From CAWCFV01 sp963794995 (GTDB lineage: Bacteria; Actinomycetota; Actinomycetes; JACCUZ01): 64,000 nucleotides of DNA. This document shows positions 34,850-43,800 of this stretch, one piece after another; positions within the stretch are counted from its first letter, which is position 1; each line of letters opens with the position of its first letter. The stretch covers positions 744,001-808,000 of the forward strand of contig CAWCFV010000002.1 of assembly GCA_963794995.1 (NCBI GenBank), read 5' to 3'. The translations under genes and the position numbers were made by a program. The notes beneath the pieces are model-generated. The model worked only from the letters and a program-made list of their open reading frames with translations, was not told the DNA's origin and searched no databases.

Positions 34850-36246
34850 GCCTGGCCGACCGCCTCGCCGCCGCCAAGCGCGAGCGCGGCGACACACCGT
34901 CGGAGGGCAGGCCCGGCGCCAACGAGGGCAGCTTCGTCTCCGCCGCGCCGCGGGCCCGCCGCAGCGTCGACCCGTTCGGCGACCTCAAGCGCACCGTCCA
35001 CCAGACCCTGCTGGACAGCCTCGGACCCAAGCTCTACGACTCGCGGCTCACCCAGTCCGACCTGGAGCAGAAGGTCCGCCAGACGCTGCAGGAGGTGCTG
35101 GCGCAGGAGGAGACCCCGCTGACGGTCGTCGACCGCGCACGGATCGCCCAGGAGATCGCCGACGACATCCTGGGCTACGGGCCGCTGGAGCCCTACCTGC
35201 GCGACCCGGACATCACCGAGGTCATGGTCAACGGCTTCGACGCGATCTTCATCGAGCGCAGCGGCCGGGTGCACCCGGTCGAGGGCACCTTCACCGACGA
35301 GGCGCACCTCCGGCGCACCATCGACAAGATCGTGGCCCGGGTCGGTCGACGCGTCGACGAGTCCAGCCCCATGGTCGACGCCCGCCTGCCCGACGGCAGC
35401 CGCGTGAACGCCGTCATCCCCCCACTGGCGATCGACGGCTCGCTGCTCACGATCCGCAAGTTCTCCGCCGACCCGTACATGGTCGAGGACCTCATCGGCT
35501 TCGGCACGATGAGCCGCGGTGTGGCGGACTTCCTCGAGAAGTGCGTGCGCGGCAAGCTCAACATCCTCGTCGCAGGCGGTACCGGCGCCGGCAAGACCAC
35601 CACGCTGAACGTCCTGTCGTCCTTCATCCCCGGCGACGAGCGCGTCATCACCATCGAGGACGCCGCCGAGCTGCAGCTGCACCAGGAGCACGTCCTTCGC
35701 CTGGAGGCCCGCCCGCCCAACATCGAGGGACGCGGTGAGGTCAAGATCCGCGACCTCGTCCGCAACTCGCTTCGCATGCGGCCCGACCGCATCGTCGTCG
35801 GCGAGATCCGCGACGCCGCGGCACTGGACATGCTCCAGGCCATGAACACCGGCCACGACGGCTCCATCTGCACCGTCCACGCCAACGCCCCGCGCGACGT
35901 GCTGTCCCGCGTCGAGACCATGGTGCTCATGGCGGGTGTCGACCTGCCCGTGCGCGCCATCCGCGAGCAGGTGTCCAGCGCCATCGACCTGATCGTGCAG
36001 CAGGCGCGCTTCAAGGACGGCACCCGGCACCTCACCCACGTCACCGAGGTGGTCGGCATGGAGGGTGAGGTCATCACCATGCAGGACCTGTTCCTCTTCG
36101 ACCACACCGCCGGCTTCGACGAGGCCGGCCGAGCGCTGGGAACGCTGAAGTCGACCGGGCTCCGGCCGAAGTTCCTCGACAAGCTGGCTGCCTCCGGCGT
36201 CACGGTCGACCCGACGATCTTCGCGTTCGAGAAGTTCGGGCGATGA
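34846..36246 (+). CDS. tadA: TadA/CpaF secretion ATPase
   Basis: 466-residue VirB11/PulE-like hexameric motor for pilus extension. Walker A is GGTGAGKT (244-251), the Asp box is TIEDAAELQL, Walker B-type is RIVVGEIRDAAA and the His box is ICTVHANAPRD. The N-terminal domain contains ILGYGPLEPYLRDPDITEVMVNG, typical of CpaF. Overlaps of 4 bp on both sides show one operon with tadZ and the VWA-TadB gene. Confidence 0.96.
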   Translation: MSLADRLAAAKRERGDTPSEGRPGANEGSFVSAAPRARRSVDPFGDLKRTVHQTLLDSLGPKLYDSRLTQSDLEQKVRQTLQEVLAQEETPLTVVDRARIAQEIADDILGYGPLEPYLRDPDITEVMVNGFDAIFIERSGRVHPVEGTFTDEAHLRRTIDKIVARVGRRVDESSPMVDARLPDGSRVNAVIPPLAIDGSLLTIRKFSADPYMVEDLIGFGTMSRGVADFLEKCVRGKLNILVAGGTGAGKTTTLNVLSSFIPGDERVITIEDAAELQLHQEHVLRLEARPPNIEGRGEVKIRDLVRNSLRMRPDRIVVGEIRDAAALDMLQAMNTGHDGSICTVHANAPRDVLSRVETMVLMAGVDLPVRAIREQVSSAIDLIVQQARFKDGTRHLTHVTEVVGMEGEVITMQDLFLFDHTAGFDEAGRALGTLKSTGLRPKFLDKLAASGVTVDPTIFAFEKFGR

Positions 36247-38246
36247 CCGGGGGCCGTCCCCTCGCCGCGCTCGCCCTTCTCGGCCTCGCGGGACTGCTGG
36301 CCCCGGCCGCGGCCGCGACCCCCAGCGCATCCCCCACCGCGACCCCGGCCGCCTCGTCCACCGGGGCCCCGGCCGCGGTGCCGTCAGGCAGCATCGCCCT
36401 GGCGACCCGCGACGACGGGCAGCTGCGGGTCGTGTTCCAGGCCGAGGGCCTTCCTCGGGGCACCACGATCGACCCCGCCAGCGTCACGGTCACGATCGGC
36501 GGCACGAGCATCGGCACTCTCGACGTGCAGCCGGTCGACGACGGCGAGCCGCTCGACCAGACCACGGTGCTGGCCATCGACACCAGCAAGAGCATGGGCC
36601 GGCTGGACAAGCTGGCCTCCGCCCAGAACGCGGCCAAGGAGTTCGTGGACCTGCTCCCGGCCGACGTCATGGTCGGCCTGGTCACCTTCGCCGACGTCGT
36701 CGAGGCCCCGCTGGCACCCACCGGCGACCACGCGGCCGTCAAGGCCGCGATCGACGCCCTGCAGGTGAGCACGGTGACCGGGACCGCGTTGTTCGACGGT
36801 GCCGCGCGCGCGGTCGACCAGACCGGGGCCGGGGGTGTCCGCAGCGTGCTGCTGCTGTCCGACGGCAACGACTTCGGCACCAGCGCCACGACGCCCGACG
36901 CCGTCGTCGGCACGGCCACCGAGGCCGGCGTGCTGATCGACGCGGTCTACATCGGCTCGTCCGCCGTCGCCCCGGACCCGCTCGCCGTCATGGTCGACGG
37001 CACCCGGGGCACGGTGGCGAAGGCCGGGACCGCCGACCTGTCAGCAGTGTTCCGGCAGGTCGCGCAGGACATCGCGACCCGCATCAGCATCTCTGCGACG
37101 CTGCCCGACGGGTTGCCCGACTCGGCCCAGGTGGTGGTCACGGCCCTCGCGGGTGACGTGCGGCTCGACGACAGCGTGACGTCCTTCGCGTCCGGGGAGC
37201 CCGCGCAGCCCCGGATCGTCGGGCCGAGGAGGGTGCCGGTCCCCTCGTCACTGTTCCCGGCCGCCGCCCTGCCCTTCCTGCTCGGAGCGATGTTCCTCGG
37301 CCTGCTCGTCATCGTCTACGTCGCGCTGGGCACCGTGCGCCGCGACGAGAAGCAGGGCCGGCTGCGGCGTCGGCTCTCGCTCTACACCCTCAGCGGGCGG
37401 ACACCGGCGAAGCAGCAGCAGGACACCACGGTGCTGGGCAGCAGCCAGGTCGCCAGGTCGGCTGTCGAGCTCGCCGGCAAGGTCGTGGAGAAGCGCGACT
37501 TCGAGGGCGCGCTCTCCCTGCGCCTGGACGCGGCCGGCGTCCCGCTGCGGGCGGCGGAGTGGATGATCATCCATATCGGCGTCGCGATCTCGACCGCCTT
37601 CCTGCTCCTCCTCGTGTCCGGCGGAGCGCTGCTGCCGACCCTGCTCGGGCTGGCCCTCGGGCTGGGCCTGCCGTGGGCCTACCTGCGGACCAAGGAGACC
37701 CGTCGGACCTCGTCCTTCCTCGCGCAGCTGCCCGACACCCTCCAGATGGTGGCCGGCAGCCTGTCCGCCGGCTACTCGGTGCCGCAGGCGATGGACACCG
37801 TCGTGCGCGAGGGTCAGCAGCCGATCACGGGCGAGTTCAACCGGGCGTTGATCGAGGCCAGGCTCGGCGTGCCGATGGACGACGCTCTCGACGGCATCGC
37901 CGAGCGGATGCACAGCAAGGACTTCGCCTGGGTCGTCATGGCCATCCGGATCCAGCGTGACGTGGGTGGCAACCTCGCCGAGCTGCTCACCACCGTGGCC
38001 GCGACGCTTCGCGAACGGGAGACGCTGCGCCGCCAGGTCCGGGTGCTGTCCGCCGAGGGCCGGCTCTCGGCGTGGATCCTCGGTCTGCTCCCCCCGGTGT
38101 TCGCGCTGTACCTCGTGCTGGCCCAGCCGGACTACCTGCGGCCGCTGGTGACCCAGGCGATGGGCTGGCTGCTGCTCGGCGTCGGCGGGGTGCTGCTCGC
38201 GGTCGGTGCCCTGTGGATGCGCAAGGCCGTACGGGTGGAGGTCTAG
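36243..38246 (+). CDS. tadB: VWA domain-TadB fusion protein
   Basis: 667-residue two-part protein. A signal peptide (about 1-25) and a Ser/Thr/Pro/Ala linker lead to an extracytoplasmic von Willebrand A domain. Its MIDAS residues are D113-T-S115-K-S117 in VLAIDTSKSMGR, with later TALFDG and LLLSDGND. A transmembrane helix (about 339-361) leads to the TadB half: a cytoplasmic T2SSF domain (DTLQMVAGSLSAGYSVPQAMDTV...RIQRDVGGNLAELLTTVA) between membrane helices. TadB is normally about 300 residues; the VWA part roughly doubles it. This puts an adhesion/metal-binding module on the pilus platform. Such fusions recur in actinobacteria. Confidence 0.92.
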   Translation: MTGGRPLAALALLGLAGLLAPAAAATPSASPTATPAASSTGAPAAVPSGSIALATRDDGQLRVVFQAEGLPRGTTIDPASVTVTIGGTSIGTLDVQPVDDGEPLDQTTVLAIDTSKSMGRLDKLASAQNAAKEFVDLLPADVMVGLVTFADVVEAPLAPTGDHAAVKAAIDALQVSTVTGTALFDGAARAVDQTGAGGVRSVLLLSDGNDFGTSATTPDAVVGTATEAGVLIDAVYIGSSAVAPDPLAVMVDGTRGTVAKAGTADLSAVFRQVAQDIATRISISATLPDGLPDSAQVVVTALAGDVRLDDSVTSFASGEPAQPRIVGPRRVPVPSSLFPAAALPFLLGAMFLGLLVIVYVALGTVRRDEKQGRLRRRLSLYTLSGRTPAKQQQDTTVLGSSQVARSAVELAGKVVEKRDFEGALSLRLDAAGVPLRAAEWMIIHIGVAISTAFLLLLVSGGALLPTLLGLALGLGLPWAYLRTKETRRTSSFLAQLPDTLQMVAGSLSAGYSVPQAMDTVVREGQQPITGEFNRALIEARLGVPMDDALDGIAERMHSKDFAWVVMAIRIQRDVGGNLAELLTTVAATLRERETLRRQVRVLSAEGRLSAWILGLLPPVFALYLVLAQPDYLRPLVTQAMGWLLLGVGGVLLAVGALWMRKAVRVEV

Positions 38247-39191
38247 ATGCAGGCGGAGCTGCTCCTGGTGCTGGGCCTCGGTGGCATCTTCCTCGCCATC
38301 GCGATCGCCCTGGCCACCATGGGCGCCATCACGACCGAACGCCAGCAGGTCTCGCGGTCGCTCGCCGCCGTCGAGGCGGTCAGGGCCGCACCGCGGGAGA
38401 TGCAGAACGAGCTCAGCAGGCCGTTCGGCGAGCGCGTCGTCGTCCCGATGATGGCCCGGTTCACCCAGGTCGGCCGACGGCTCACCGCGGGCGACCAGGT
38501 GGCCCGGATCAGGCACCGGCTGCAGCTGGCGGGCAACCCGCCGCAGTGGGACGTGGACCGCGTCATCGCGTTCAAGATGCTCGGGCTGCTCGGCGGCCTG
38601 GCGCTGGGCATCGCCCTGCCCGTCCTGCTGGGCACCGGCGTCCTGCCCGTGCTGGGCTTCGCGTTGATCTTCTCCGTGGTCGGCTTCTTCGGGCCGAACA
38701 TGGCCATCTACCAGCTTGGCTACAACCGCCGCGAGCAGATCCGGCGGGAGCTGCCCGACGCCATGGACCTGCTGACGATCTCCGTCGAGGCCGGACTGGC
38801 GTTCGACTCCGCGCTCTCCCAGGTGGCGCGCAACACGACCGGTCCGCTGGCCGAGGAGTTCTTCCGGGTGCTCCAGGAGATGCAGATCGGCCTCGGCCGG
38901 ATCGAGGCGCTGCGGGCCCTCGGCGAGCGGTCGGACCTGCCCGAGCTCCGTGGGTTCATCACCTCGATGGTGCAGGCCGACGCGTTCGGCATCCCCATCG
39001 CGGCCGTCCTGCGGGTCCAGGCGAAGGAGATGCGCACCAAGCGGCGCCAGCGCGCCGAGGAGCTGGCGCAGAAGGTGCCGGTCAAGATCCTGTTCCCGCT
39101 GATCTTCTGCATCCTGCCGTCGCTGTTCGTCGTGATCCTCGGCCCGGCAGCCATCACGATCTTCCAGTCGTTCAGCGGGCGCCTCGGCTGA
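38247..39191 (+). CDS. tadC: TadC pilus-platform membrane protein
   Basis: 314-residue T2SSF-family protein paired with TadB. N-terminal and central hydrophobic helices are followed by the cytoplasmic domain RRELPDAMDLLTISVEAGLAFDSALSQVA...ERSDLPELRGFITSMVQADAFGIPIAAVLRVQAKEMR and a C-terminal membrane segment KILFPLIFCILPSLFVVILGPA. The ATG follows the tadB TAG directly. It is the last of the five overlapping tad genes. Confidence 0.94.
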   Translation: MQAELLLVLGLGGIFLAIAIALATMGAITTERQQVSRSLAAVEAVRAAPREMQNELSRPFGERVVVPMMARFTQVGRRLTAGDQVARIRHRLQLAGNPPQWDVDRVIAFKMLGLLGGLALGIALPVLLGTGVLPVLGFALIFSVVGFFGPNMAIYQLGYNRREQIRRELPDAMDLLTISVEAGLAFDSALSQVARNTTGPLAEEFFRVLQEMQIGLGRIEALRALGERSDLPELRGFITSMVQADAFGIPIAAVLRVQAKEMRTKRRQRAEELAQKVPVKILFPLIFCILPSLFVVILGPAAITIFQSFSGRLG

Positions 39192-39284
39192 CCGGGCGCG
39201 GGCGGCACCGGGACGACACGCCCGGCGAGGGCGATCCCCCCGAGAACCGGGCCTGCGCCCGCCCGCTGTGACAGCGTCGCGCCC

Positions 39285-40886
39285 ATGGCTGTGTCGACCC
39301 TGAAGGCGCTGCGGCTGGACCAGCGCGTGGTCCTCGCCGTCCGGGGCAGCCTGCTCCTCGTCGGGTGCGTCCTCGCTCTCGTCCAGCGTCGCGAGCCGGC
39401 CGACGTCGCCTCGGTGGTGCTGCTCGTCGCGGTGGCGGTGGCCGCCACCGCCCCCCTGCCCCGGGCCTGGCAGCAGGCGGCGCCGTTCCAGCCGGTCGCC
39501 GAAGCGGTGCTGGCCTGCTGCGTGATGCTCCTCGTCGAGCCGCTTCCGGAGACCCTGCTGCCCTACCTCCTCGCCCCGGCCCTGGCGGCGGGGCTGTGGG
39601 GCGGGGTGCGCACCGCGGTGACCGCCGCCGGCCTCGGTGCACTCGTGCTCATGCTCGGCAAGCTGCTGGGTGACGAGCCGCTGTCCTGGACCAGCTACCT
39701 CGGGCTGGTGAGCAGGTGGGCGCTGATCACGCTCGCGGTGGGGCTGCTCGGCGCCTGGGTCGGACGGCTGCAGACCGCCGGAGCCGCGCAGACGGAGAAC
39801 GTCGCCTATGCCGCCGCGTACCGGCTGATCTCGCAGCTGAGGCTGGTCGCCCGCCAGCTCTCCGGCGGGCTCGACCCGGTCAGCCTCGGCCAGCAGATGC
39901 TCGAGCAGGTGAACCGCGCGGCCCCCTTCGACCGCGGCGCGGTCTACGTGCGCTCCAGCGGCAGCCGGCTCTCCCCGGTCACCTTCCTCGGTGCCGACCG
40001 GCTCGAGTGGGACGTCGAGAACCCGTTGTTCGACGAGGCGTGGGCCTCCAGCACCGTGATGCGCTCGGCGCACCCGCTGACGAGTGGGGGCACCGGCTGC
40101 TCGGCCGTGCTGCCGCTTCGGATCGGTCTGCGGACCTTCGGCCTGATCGCTGTCGAGCGCTCCGGCGCCGCCGCACAGTTCGAGCAGGCTCAGCTCGAGG
40201 CAGCCGAGAGCGTGCTCGAGGAGCTCGGCCTACGGCTCGAGACCGCGCTGCTGTTCAGCGAGGTCCGCAGCCTCGCCACCGCCGAGGAGCGCCGCCGCCT
40301 GGCGCGCGAGATCCACGACGGCATCGCCCAGGAGCTGGCGTCGATGGGCTACATCGTCGACGACCTCGCCGCGCGCGCCCGCTACCTGCCCGACCTCGAG
40401 GCCGACCTCAAGACTCTGCGCGGCGAGCTGACCCGGGTGATCAGCGAGCTGCGCCTGTCGATCTTCGACCTGCGCAGCGAGGTGCAGACCACGACAGGCC
40501 TCGGCACCGCCCTGTCGGACTACGTGCGCCAGGTGGGCGCCAGCTCGAACCTCACCGTGCACCTGGTGCTCGACGAGACACCGGTACGGCTCCCGGTCGA
40601 CTCCGAGACCGAGCTGCTGCGCATCGCGCAGGAGGCCGTGACCAACGCCCGCAAGCACGCCAACGCCCACAACCTGTGGGTCACCTGCCGGATCGACCCG
40701 CCGAGCGCCTACCTCGCGGTGTCCGACGACGGAGCGGGGCTCGGCACCCCCCGCAACGACAGCTTCGGCCTCGAGGTCATGCGCGAGCGGGCCGAGCGGA
40801 TCGGGGCCCGGCTCGCCGTGGGGAACCGCCCGGAGGGCGGCACGACGGTCGAGGTGACGCTAGGTAGCCCCCGGTTCGCCGACTAG
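39285..40886 (+). CDS. Sensor histidine kinase with GAF domain, in the tad locus
   Basis: 533-residue kinase. About six hydrophobic segments (15-160) are followed by a GAF-like domain (about 185-325), a HisKA_3 helix ERRRLAREIHDGIAQELASM with phospho-His344, and a HATPase domain with NARKHANAHNLW and VSDDGAGL. It is encoded 93 bp after tadC and immediately before a NarL-type response regulator, and the pilin genes follow. Control of pilin expression is therefore the obvious hypothesis. The signal could be membrane state or a GAF ligand; the sequence does not say. Confidence 0.92.
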   Translation: MAVSTLKALRLDQRVVLAVRGSLLLVGCVLALVQRREPADVASVVLLVAVAVAATAPLPRAWQQAAPFQPVAEAVLACCVMLLVEPLPETLLPYLLAPALAAGLWGGVRTAVTAAGLGALVLMLGKLLGDEPLSWTSYLGLVSRWALITLAVGLLGAWVGRLQTAGAAQTENVAYAAAYRLISQLRLVARQLSGGLDPVSLGQQMLEQVNRAAPFDRGAVYVRSSGSRLSPVTFLGADRLEWDVENPLFDEAWASSTVMRSAHPLTSGGTGCSAVLPLRIGLRTFGLIAVERSGAAAQFEQAQLEAAESVLEELGLRLETALLFSEVRSLATAEERRRLAREIHDGIAQELASMGYIVDDLAARARYLPDLEADLKTLRGELTRVISELRLSIFDLRSEVQTTTGLGTALSDYVRQVGASSNLTVHLVLDETPVRLPVDSETELLRIAQEAVTNARKHANAHNLWVTCRIDPPSAYLAVSDDGAGLGTPRNDSFGLEVMRERAERIGARLAVGNRPEGGTTVEVTLGSPRFAD

Positions 40887-40889
40887 GGT
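40884..40889 (+). promoter_or_regulatory. -10 element inside the kinase stop codon
   Basis: TAGGGT contains the TAG stop of the kinase gene and is followed by 7 nt and GTG 40897, giving the response regulator its own leaderless promoter. Confidence 0.6.
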
Positions 40890-40896
40890 GACGCAC

Positions 40897-41541
40897 GTGT
40901 CCACCACCGTCGTGCTGGTCGATGACCACGAGCTGATCCGACAGGGCCTGCGTCGCGCCTTCGAGCGCACCGGCGACTTCAGCGTCGTCGGCGAGGCCGG
41001 AAGTGTCGCCGAGGCGCTGGAGGTCATCGCGTCGACCGAGCCGGACGTCGTGATCTTCGACGTGCGGCTGCCCGACGGCAGCGGGCTCGACGCGGCCAAG
41101 AAGATCCGCGAGGGCTTCCCCACCATGGGCATCGTGGTCCTGACGATGTACGCCGGCGACGAGCAGCTGTTCGGCGCGCTCGAGGCCGGCGCCTCCGCCT
41201 TCGTCCCGAAGGACGCCCCGGCGGACGACGTGATCTCCGCAGCCCGGCACGCCGCGGTCTCGCCGCGCGCCTTCACCGCGAACGACCTGGCCGGCGCCAT
41301 GCAGCGTCGGCTCACCCCCTCCGGCCCGCAGCTCAGCCCGCGCGAGCGTGAGGTGCTCACCCTGCTGGCCGACGGCCTCGGCGTGGCGGCGATCTCCAAG
41401 CAGCTCTACATCAGCGAGTCGACCACCAAGACCCACATCTCCAAGGTCTACGAGAAGCTCGGGGCGGCCAACCGTGCGCAGGCCCTGATGACCGCGATGC
41501 GGCTCGGCCTGATCAAGAATCCGGCGGAACCCGGCTACTGA
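40897..41541 (+). CDS. NarL/LuxR-family response regulator, in the tad locus
   Basis: 214-residue regulator. The receiver domain carries D9/D10, phospho-Asp55 (VVIFDVRLPDG), and the conserved T/Y and K (VLTMYAG, FVPKDAP). The LuxR helix-turn-helix LSPREREVLTLLADGLGVAAISKQL is near the C-terminus, with an extra TTKTHISKVYEKLGAANRAQAL. It is coupled to the upstream kinase and sits 176 bp before the first pilin gene, in whose promoter region it may act. Confidence 0.93.
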   Translation: MSTTVVLVDDHELIRQGLRRAFERTGDFSVVGEAGSVAEALEVIASTEPDVVIFDVRLPDGSGLDAAKKIREGFPTMGIVVLTMYAGDEQLFGALEAGASAFVPKDAPADDVISAARHAAVSPRAFTANDLAGAMQRRLTPSGPQLSPREREVLTLLADGLGVAAISKQLYISESTTKTHISKVYEKLGAANRAQALMTAMRLGLIKNPAEPGY

Positions 41542-41717
41542 CCCCACCCCCGCGGCAGTTCTTTGCCAAGATTTGGGGTCAGCCGTTCGTACCATCTACG
41601 TCGATCCGGACGAGCCATGCGCGAAGAATGTGCCACGGTCGATCATTGGTAGTGCACCGCTCGGGCTCGCGTGGGTCCCGGCACCGTCGTCACGGGCCAT
41701 AACCGGAGGAAAAGCAC

Positions 41718-41912
41718 ATGCTCGCCTACATCCGCAAGGTGACCGCCGAGAAGGACAGCGGCGCGTCTGCCGTGGAGTACGGCCTCCTCGTCGCTGCCAT
41801 CGCCGCGCTCATCGTCATCATCGTCTTCGCGCTCGGCGGCCTCGTCCGGGACGTGTTCAAGGACACCTGCTCGAAGATCGACGCGCAGTCCTCGGCCAGC
41901 GCCAGCTGCTGA
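41718..41912 (+). CDS. flp: Flp/Fap type IVb pilin 1
   Basis: 64-residue prepilin and major pilus subunit candidate. The leader MLAYIRKVTAEKDSG ends in Gly; the mature chain starts ASAVEYGLLVAAIAALIV with Glu5-Tyr6, the Flp hallmark, and one hydrophobic helix. The C-terminus is TCSKIDAQSSASASC, with two Cys and many Ser. GGAGGAAAAG lies 4-13 nt before the ATG, the strongest Shine-Dalgarno in the window, as expected for an abundant protein. The 176-bp upstream region is relatively AT-rich (TTCTTTGCCAAGATTTGG). Confidence 0.95.
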   Translation: MLAYIRKVTAEKDSGASAVEYGLLVAAIAALIVIIVFALGGLVRDVFKDTCSKIDAQSSASASC

Positions 41913-41920
41913 CCGACGCC

Positions 41921-41950
41921 GGGTGGTGGTCGCGCGGCGGCCACCACCGG
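41921..41950 (+). terminator. Hairpin between the two pilin genes
   Basis: GGTGGTGG (41922-41929) pairs with CCACCACC (41941-41948), with flanking bases partly paired and an 11-nt loop. It may lower transcription into pilin 2 or protect the pilin 1 mRNA end. Confidence 0.4.
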
Positions 41951-41975
41951 GTGAGCAGACGAAGGACGTGACGGA

Positions 41976-42149
41976 TTGCCCTCGCGCGACGACCGCGGTG
42001 CCTCGAGCGTCGAGTACGCCTTGCTGCTCACGGCCATCGCCGCGGTGATCGTCATCGCCGTCTTCGCGCTCGGCGGCACGGTGCGGGCGATGTTCACGGA
42101 CACGTGCTCCCAGATCCAGTCCCAGGTCCCCTCCGCCACCAGCTGCTAG
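41976..42149 (+). CDS. Flp/Fap type IVb pilin 2 (TTG start)
   Basis: 57-residue second pilin, easily missed because it is short and lacks ATG or GTG at the right place. TTG 41976 has GAAGGA 10-15 nt upstream. The leader is LPSRDDRG; the mature chain begins ASSVEYALLLTAIAAVIV, again with Glu5-Tyr6, and ends MFTDTCSQIQSQVPSATSC with two Cys in the same places as pilin 1. Identity in the helix (FALGG-VR) shows it arose by duplication. The next gene begins 2 bp after its stop. Confidence 0.87.
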   Translation: MPSRDDRGASSVEYALLLTAIAAVIVIAVFALGGTVRAMFTDTCSQIQSQVPSATSC

Positions 42150-42151
42150 TC

Positions 42152-43798
42152 GTGGCAACCGGCCCGCAGCTCGTCACCCCGACAGCTCCCGCGGCGGCCA
42201 GCGGGCCGGCCGGACAGAGCAGCACCCGGCTGGGCTGGTCCTCCCTGCTGGTCGTGCTCGGCGTCTCGGCGGCGCTGTCGCTGCTCCTCGGGCAGGACGC
42301 CAACGGCGACCAACGCCTGGCGCACGTGCCCGCCGTCTGGCTCGCCCTGCACCCCGGACTCGACCCCCTGCTCAGCCCCGGGTCGTACTCCGGCCTGTTC
42401 CCCAGCACCTGGAACATCCCGTGGTTCCTGCTGACCCAGCATGCGCCCGCCTGGGTCGCCGTCGTCTACCTGGGGGTCCTGCACGGCGTGGCCGTGTGGC
42501 TGTCCGCGGCGATCACCTGGACCCTGCTCCGAGCCACGTCCCGTGGGCTGCGCCTCGGGCTCACCTGCCTTGCGACCTTGTTCGCCTTCATCGCCCCCGC
42601 GACCCTTGCCGAGTTCGGCACCACGTTCGGCGACATCGCTACCGCCGTTCCGATCCAGGCCGCGTTGCTGGTGTACCTGCGCAGGCCGGAGCACGAACCG
42701 GTGGCCCGTGGTCGAGCGCTCCTCGTCGGGCTCCTCGTCGGGACCGCCTTCGGCCTCAAGTTCACCAACGTGACCGCGGTGGTCGCCCTTGTCGTCGCCG
42801 TCGCCGCGGTCGAGGTCCGGTACCGCAACCTGGTCCGATCAGGTGCGGCTCTCGCGCTCGGGACCGCTCTGGGCACGCTCGCCGGAGCGGGGTGGTGGGG
42901 CTGGCTGATGTGGGACCGCTTCGGCAACCCCCTCTTCCCTCTGTACAACGGCATCTTCCGCTCGCCCTTCCTCCCGGCCGTCAACCCCCATGACCCGCAC
43001 TTCATGGACCTGTCGTGGCTCGAGCGCCTGTCGATGCCGCTGCGGATGCTGTCGCTCGAGACGTACCCGAGCGAGTGGTGGGGCAGGGATGCCCGCTGGT
43101 TCCTGCTCGCGCTGCTTGCCGCCGCGGTGGTGGCCCACCGCCTCGTCCTGCGGCGTCGCGACCGAGGAGCAGCACGACCCGGGATCGTCAGCAGTGACCA
43201 TCGGCGCCTCGTGCTCGTCTACGTGGCCACCGGGTGGGTGGTCTGGCTGGCGCTGTTCGACATCGCCCGCTACCTGGTGGCCTTCGAGCTCCTGAGCGGC
43301 GCCCTGCTCGTGCTGCTCGTCGACTTCTTCCCGCTCCCGAAGGTCCGCGTCCTCCTCGCCGTCGCCATGGCCTGCATCATCACGGCTGCAGCGGTCGCCG
43401 TCCCCGGCTGGACCCGACGCGACAACCAGGGCGACTGGTTCGCGTTCTCGCCGAACAGCCTGGTCGAGCAGCCGGACCTGCTCGTGGTCTATCCCGGCAC
43501 CGGCATGCTCAACTTCACGGTGATCGCGCTACCGCCCGACGCAGTCTCGGTCCGGGTGCCGGCCGCCTTCGGCGACCCGCGCAGCGACTGGCCGTCCCCC
43601 TGGCAGGGTGACCGTGAGATCACCGACCTGGTGGCCGAGCACGACGGGCCGGTCGTCTCCGTCAGCTGGCGGTCGCAGTTCCGCCTGGTGACGCGAAACG
43701 CGACGCGGTACGGCTTCGCCGTGGACCGCAAGGAGTGCCGGCCCTGGCGCAACAAGTTCGACACCGCCCTGGTCTGCCCGTGGGTGCGCCGGCGTTGA
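42152..43798 (+). CDS. GT-C-like multi-spanning membrane protein 1, pilin-linked
   Basis: 548-residue integral membrane protein of unknown function with about eleven helices and an outer C-terminal domain (about 430-548). The first outer loop has LLGQDANGDQRLAHVPAVW, an acidic cluster where GT-C glycosyltransferases keep their catalytic Asp/Glu. Other shared blocks with the next gene are WNIPWFLLTQHAPAWVAV, GLKFTNVTAVVALV, RFGNPLFPLYNGIFRSPF, YPSEWWGRDARW and FDIARYLVAFEL. Two Cys close the chain (KECRPW, LVCPWV). GTG 42152 is 2 bp after pilin 2. Use of a lipid-linked sugar to modify pilin or build a glycan is inferred. Confidence 0.75.
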   Translation: MATGPQLVTPTAPAAASGPAGQSSTRLGWSSLLVVLGVSAALSLLLGQDANGDQRLAHVPAVWLALHPGLDPLLSPGSYSGLFPSTWNIPWFLLTQHAPAWVAVVYLGVLHGVAVWLSAAITWTLLRATSRGLRLGLTCLATLFAFIAPATLAEFGTTFGDIATAVPIQAALLVYLRRPEHEPVARGRALLVGLLVGTAFGLKFTNVTAVVALVVAVAAVEVRYRNLVRSGAALALGTALGTLAGAGWWGWLMWDRFGNPLFPLYNGIFRSPFLPAVNPHDPHFMDLSWLERLSMPLRMLSLETYPSEWWGRDARWFLLALLAAAVVAHRLVLRRRDRGAARPGIVSSDHRRLVLVYVATGWVVWLALFDIARYLVAFELLSGALLVLLVDFFPLPKVRVLLAVAMACIITAAAVAVPGWTRRDNQGDWFAFSPNSLVEQPDLLVVYPGTGMLNFTVIALPPDAVSVRVPAAFGDPRSDWPSPWQGDREITDLVAEHDGPVVSVSWRSQFRLVTRNATRYGFAVDRKECRPWRNKFDTALVCPWVRRR

Positions 43799-43800
43799 GC

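Noticed and set aside
37248..40073. A 941-codon open frame antisense to tadB, tadC and the histidine kinase
   Set aside because: Composition is Arg/Gly/His/Gln-rich without motifs and it runs across well-supported genes; stop codons are simply rare in this frame.
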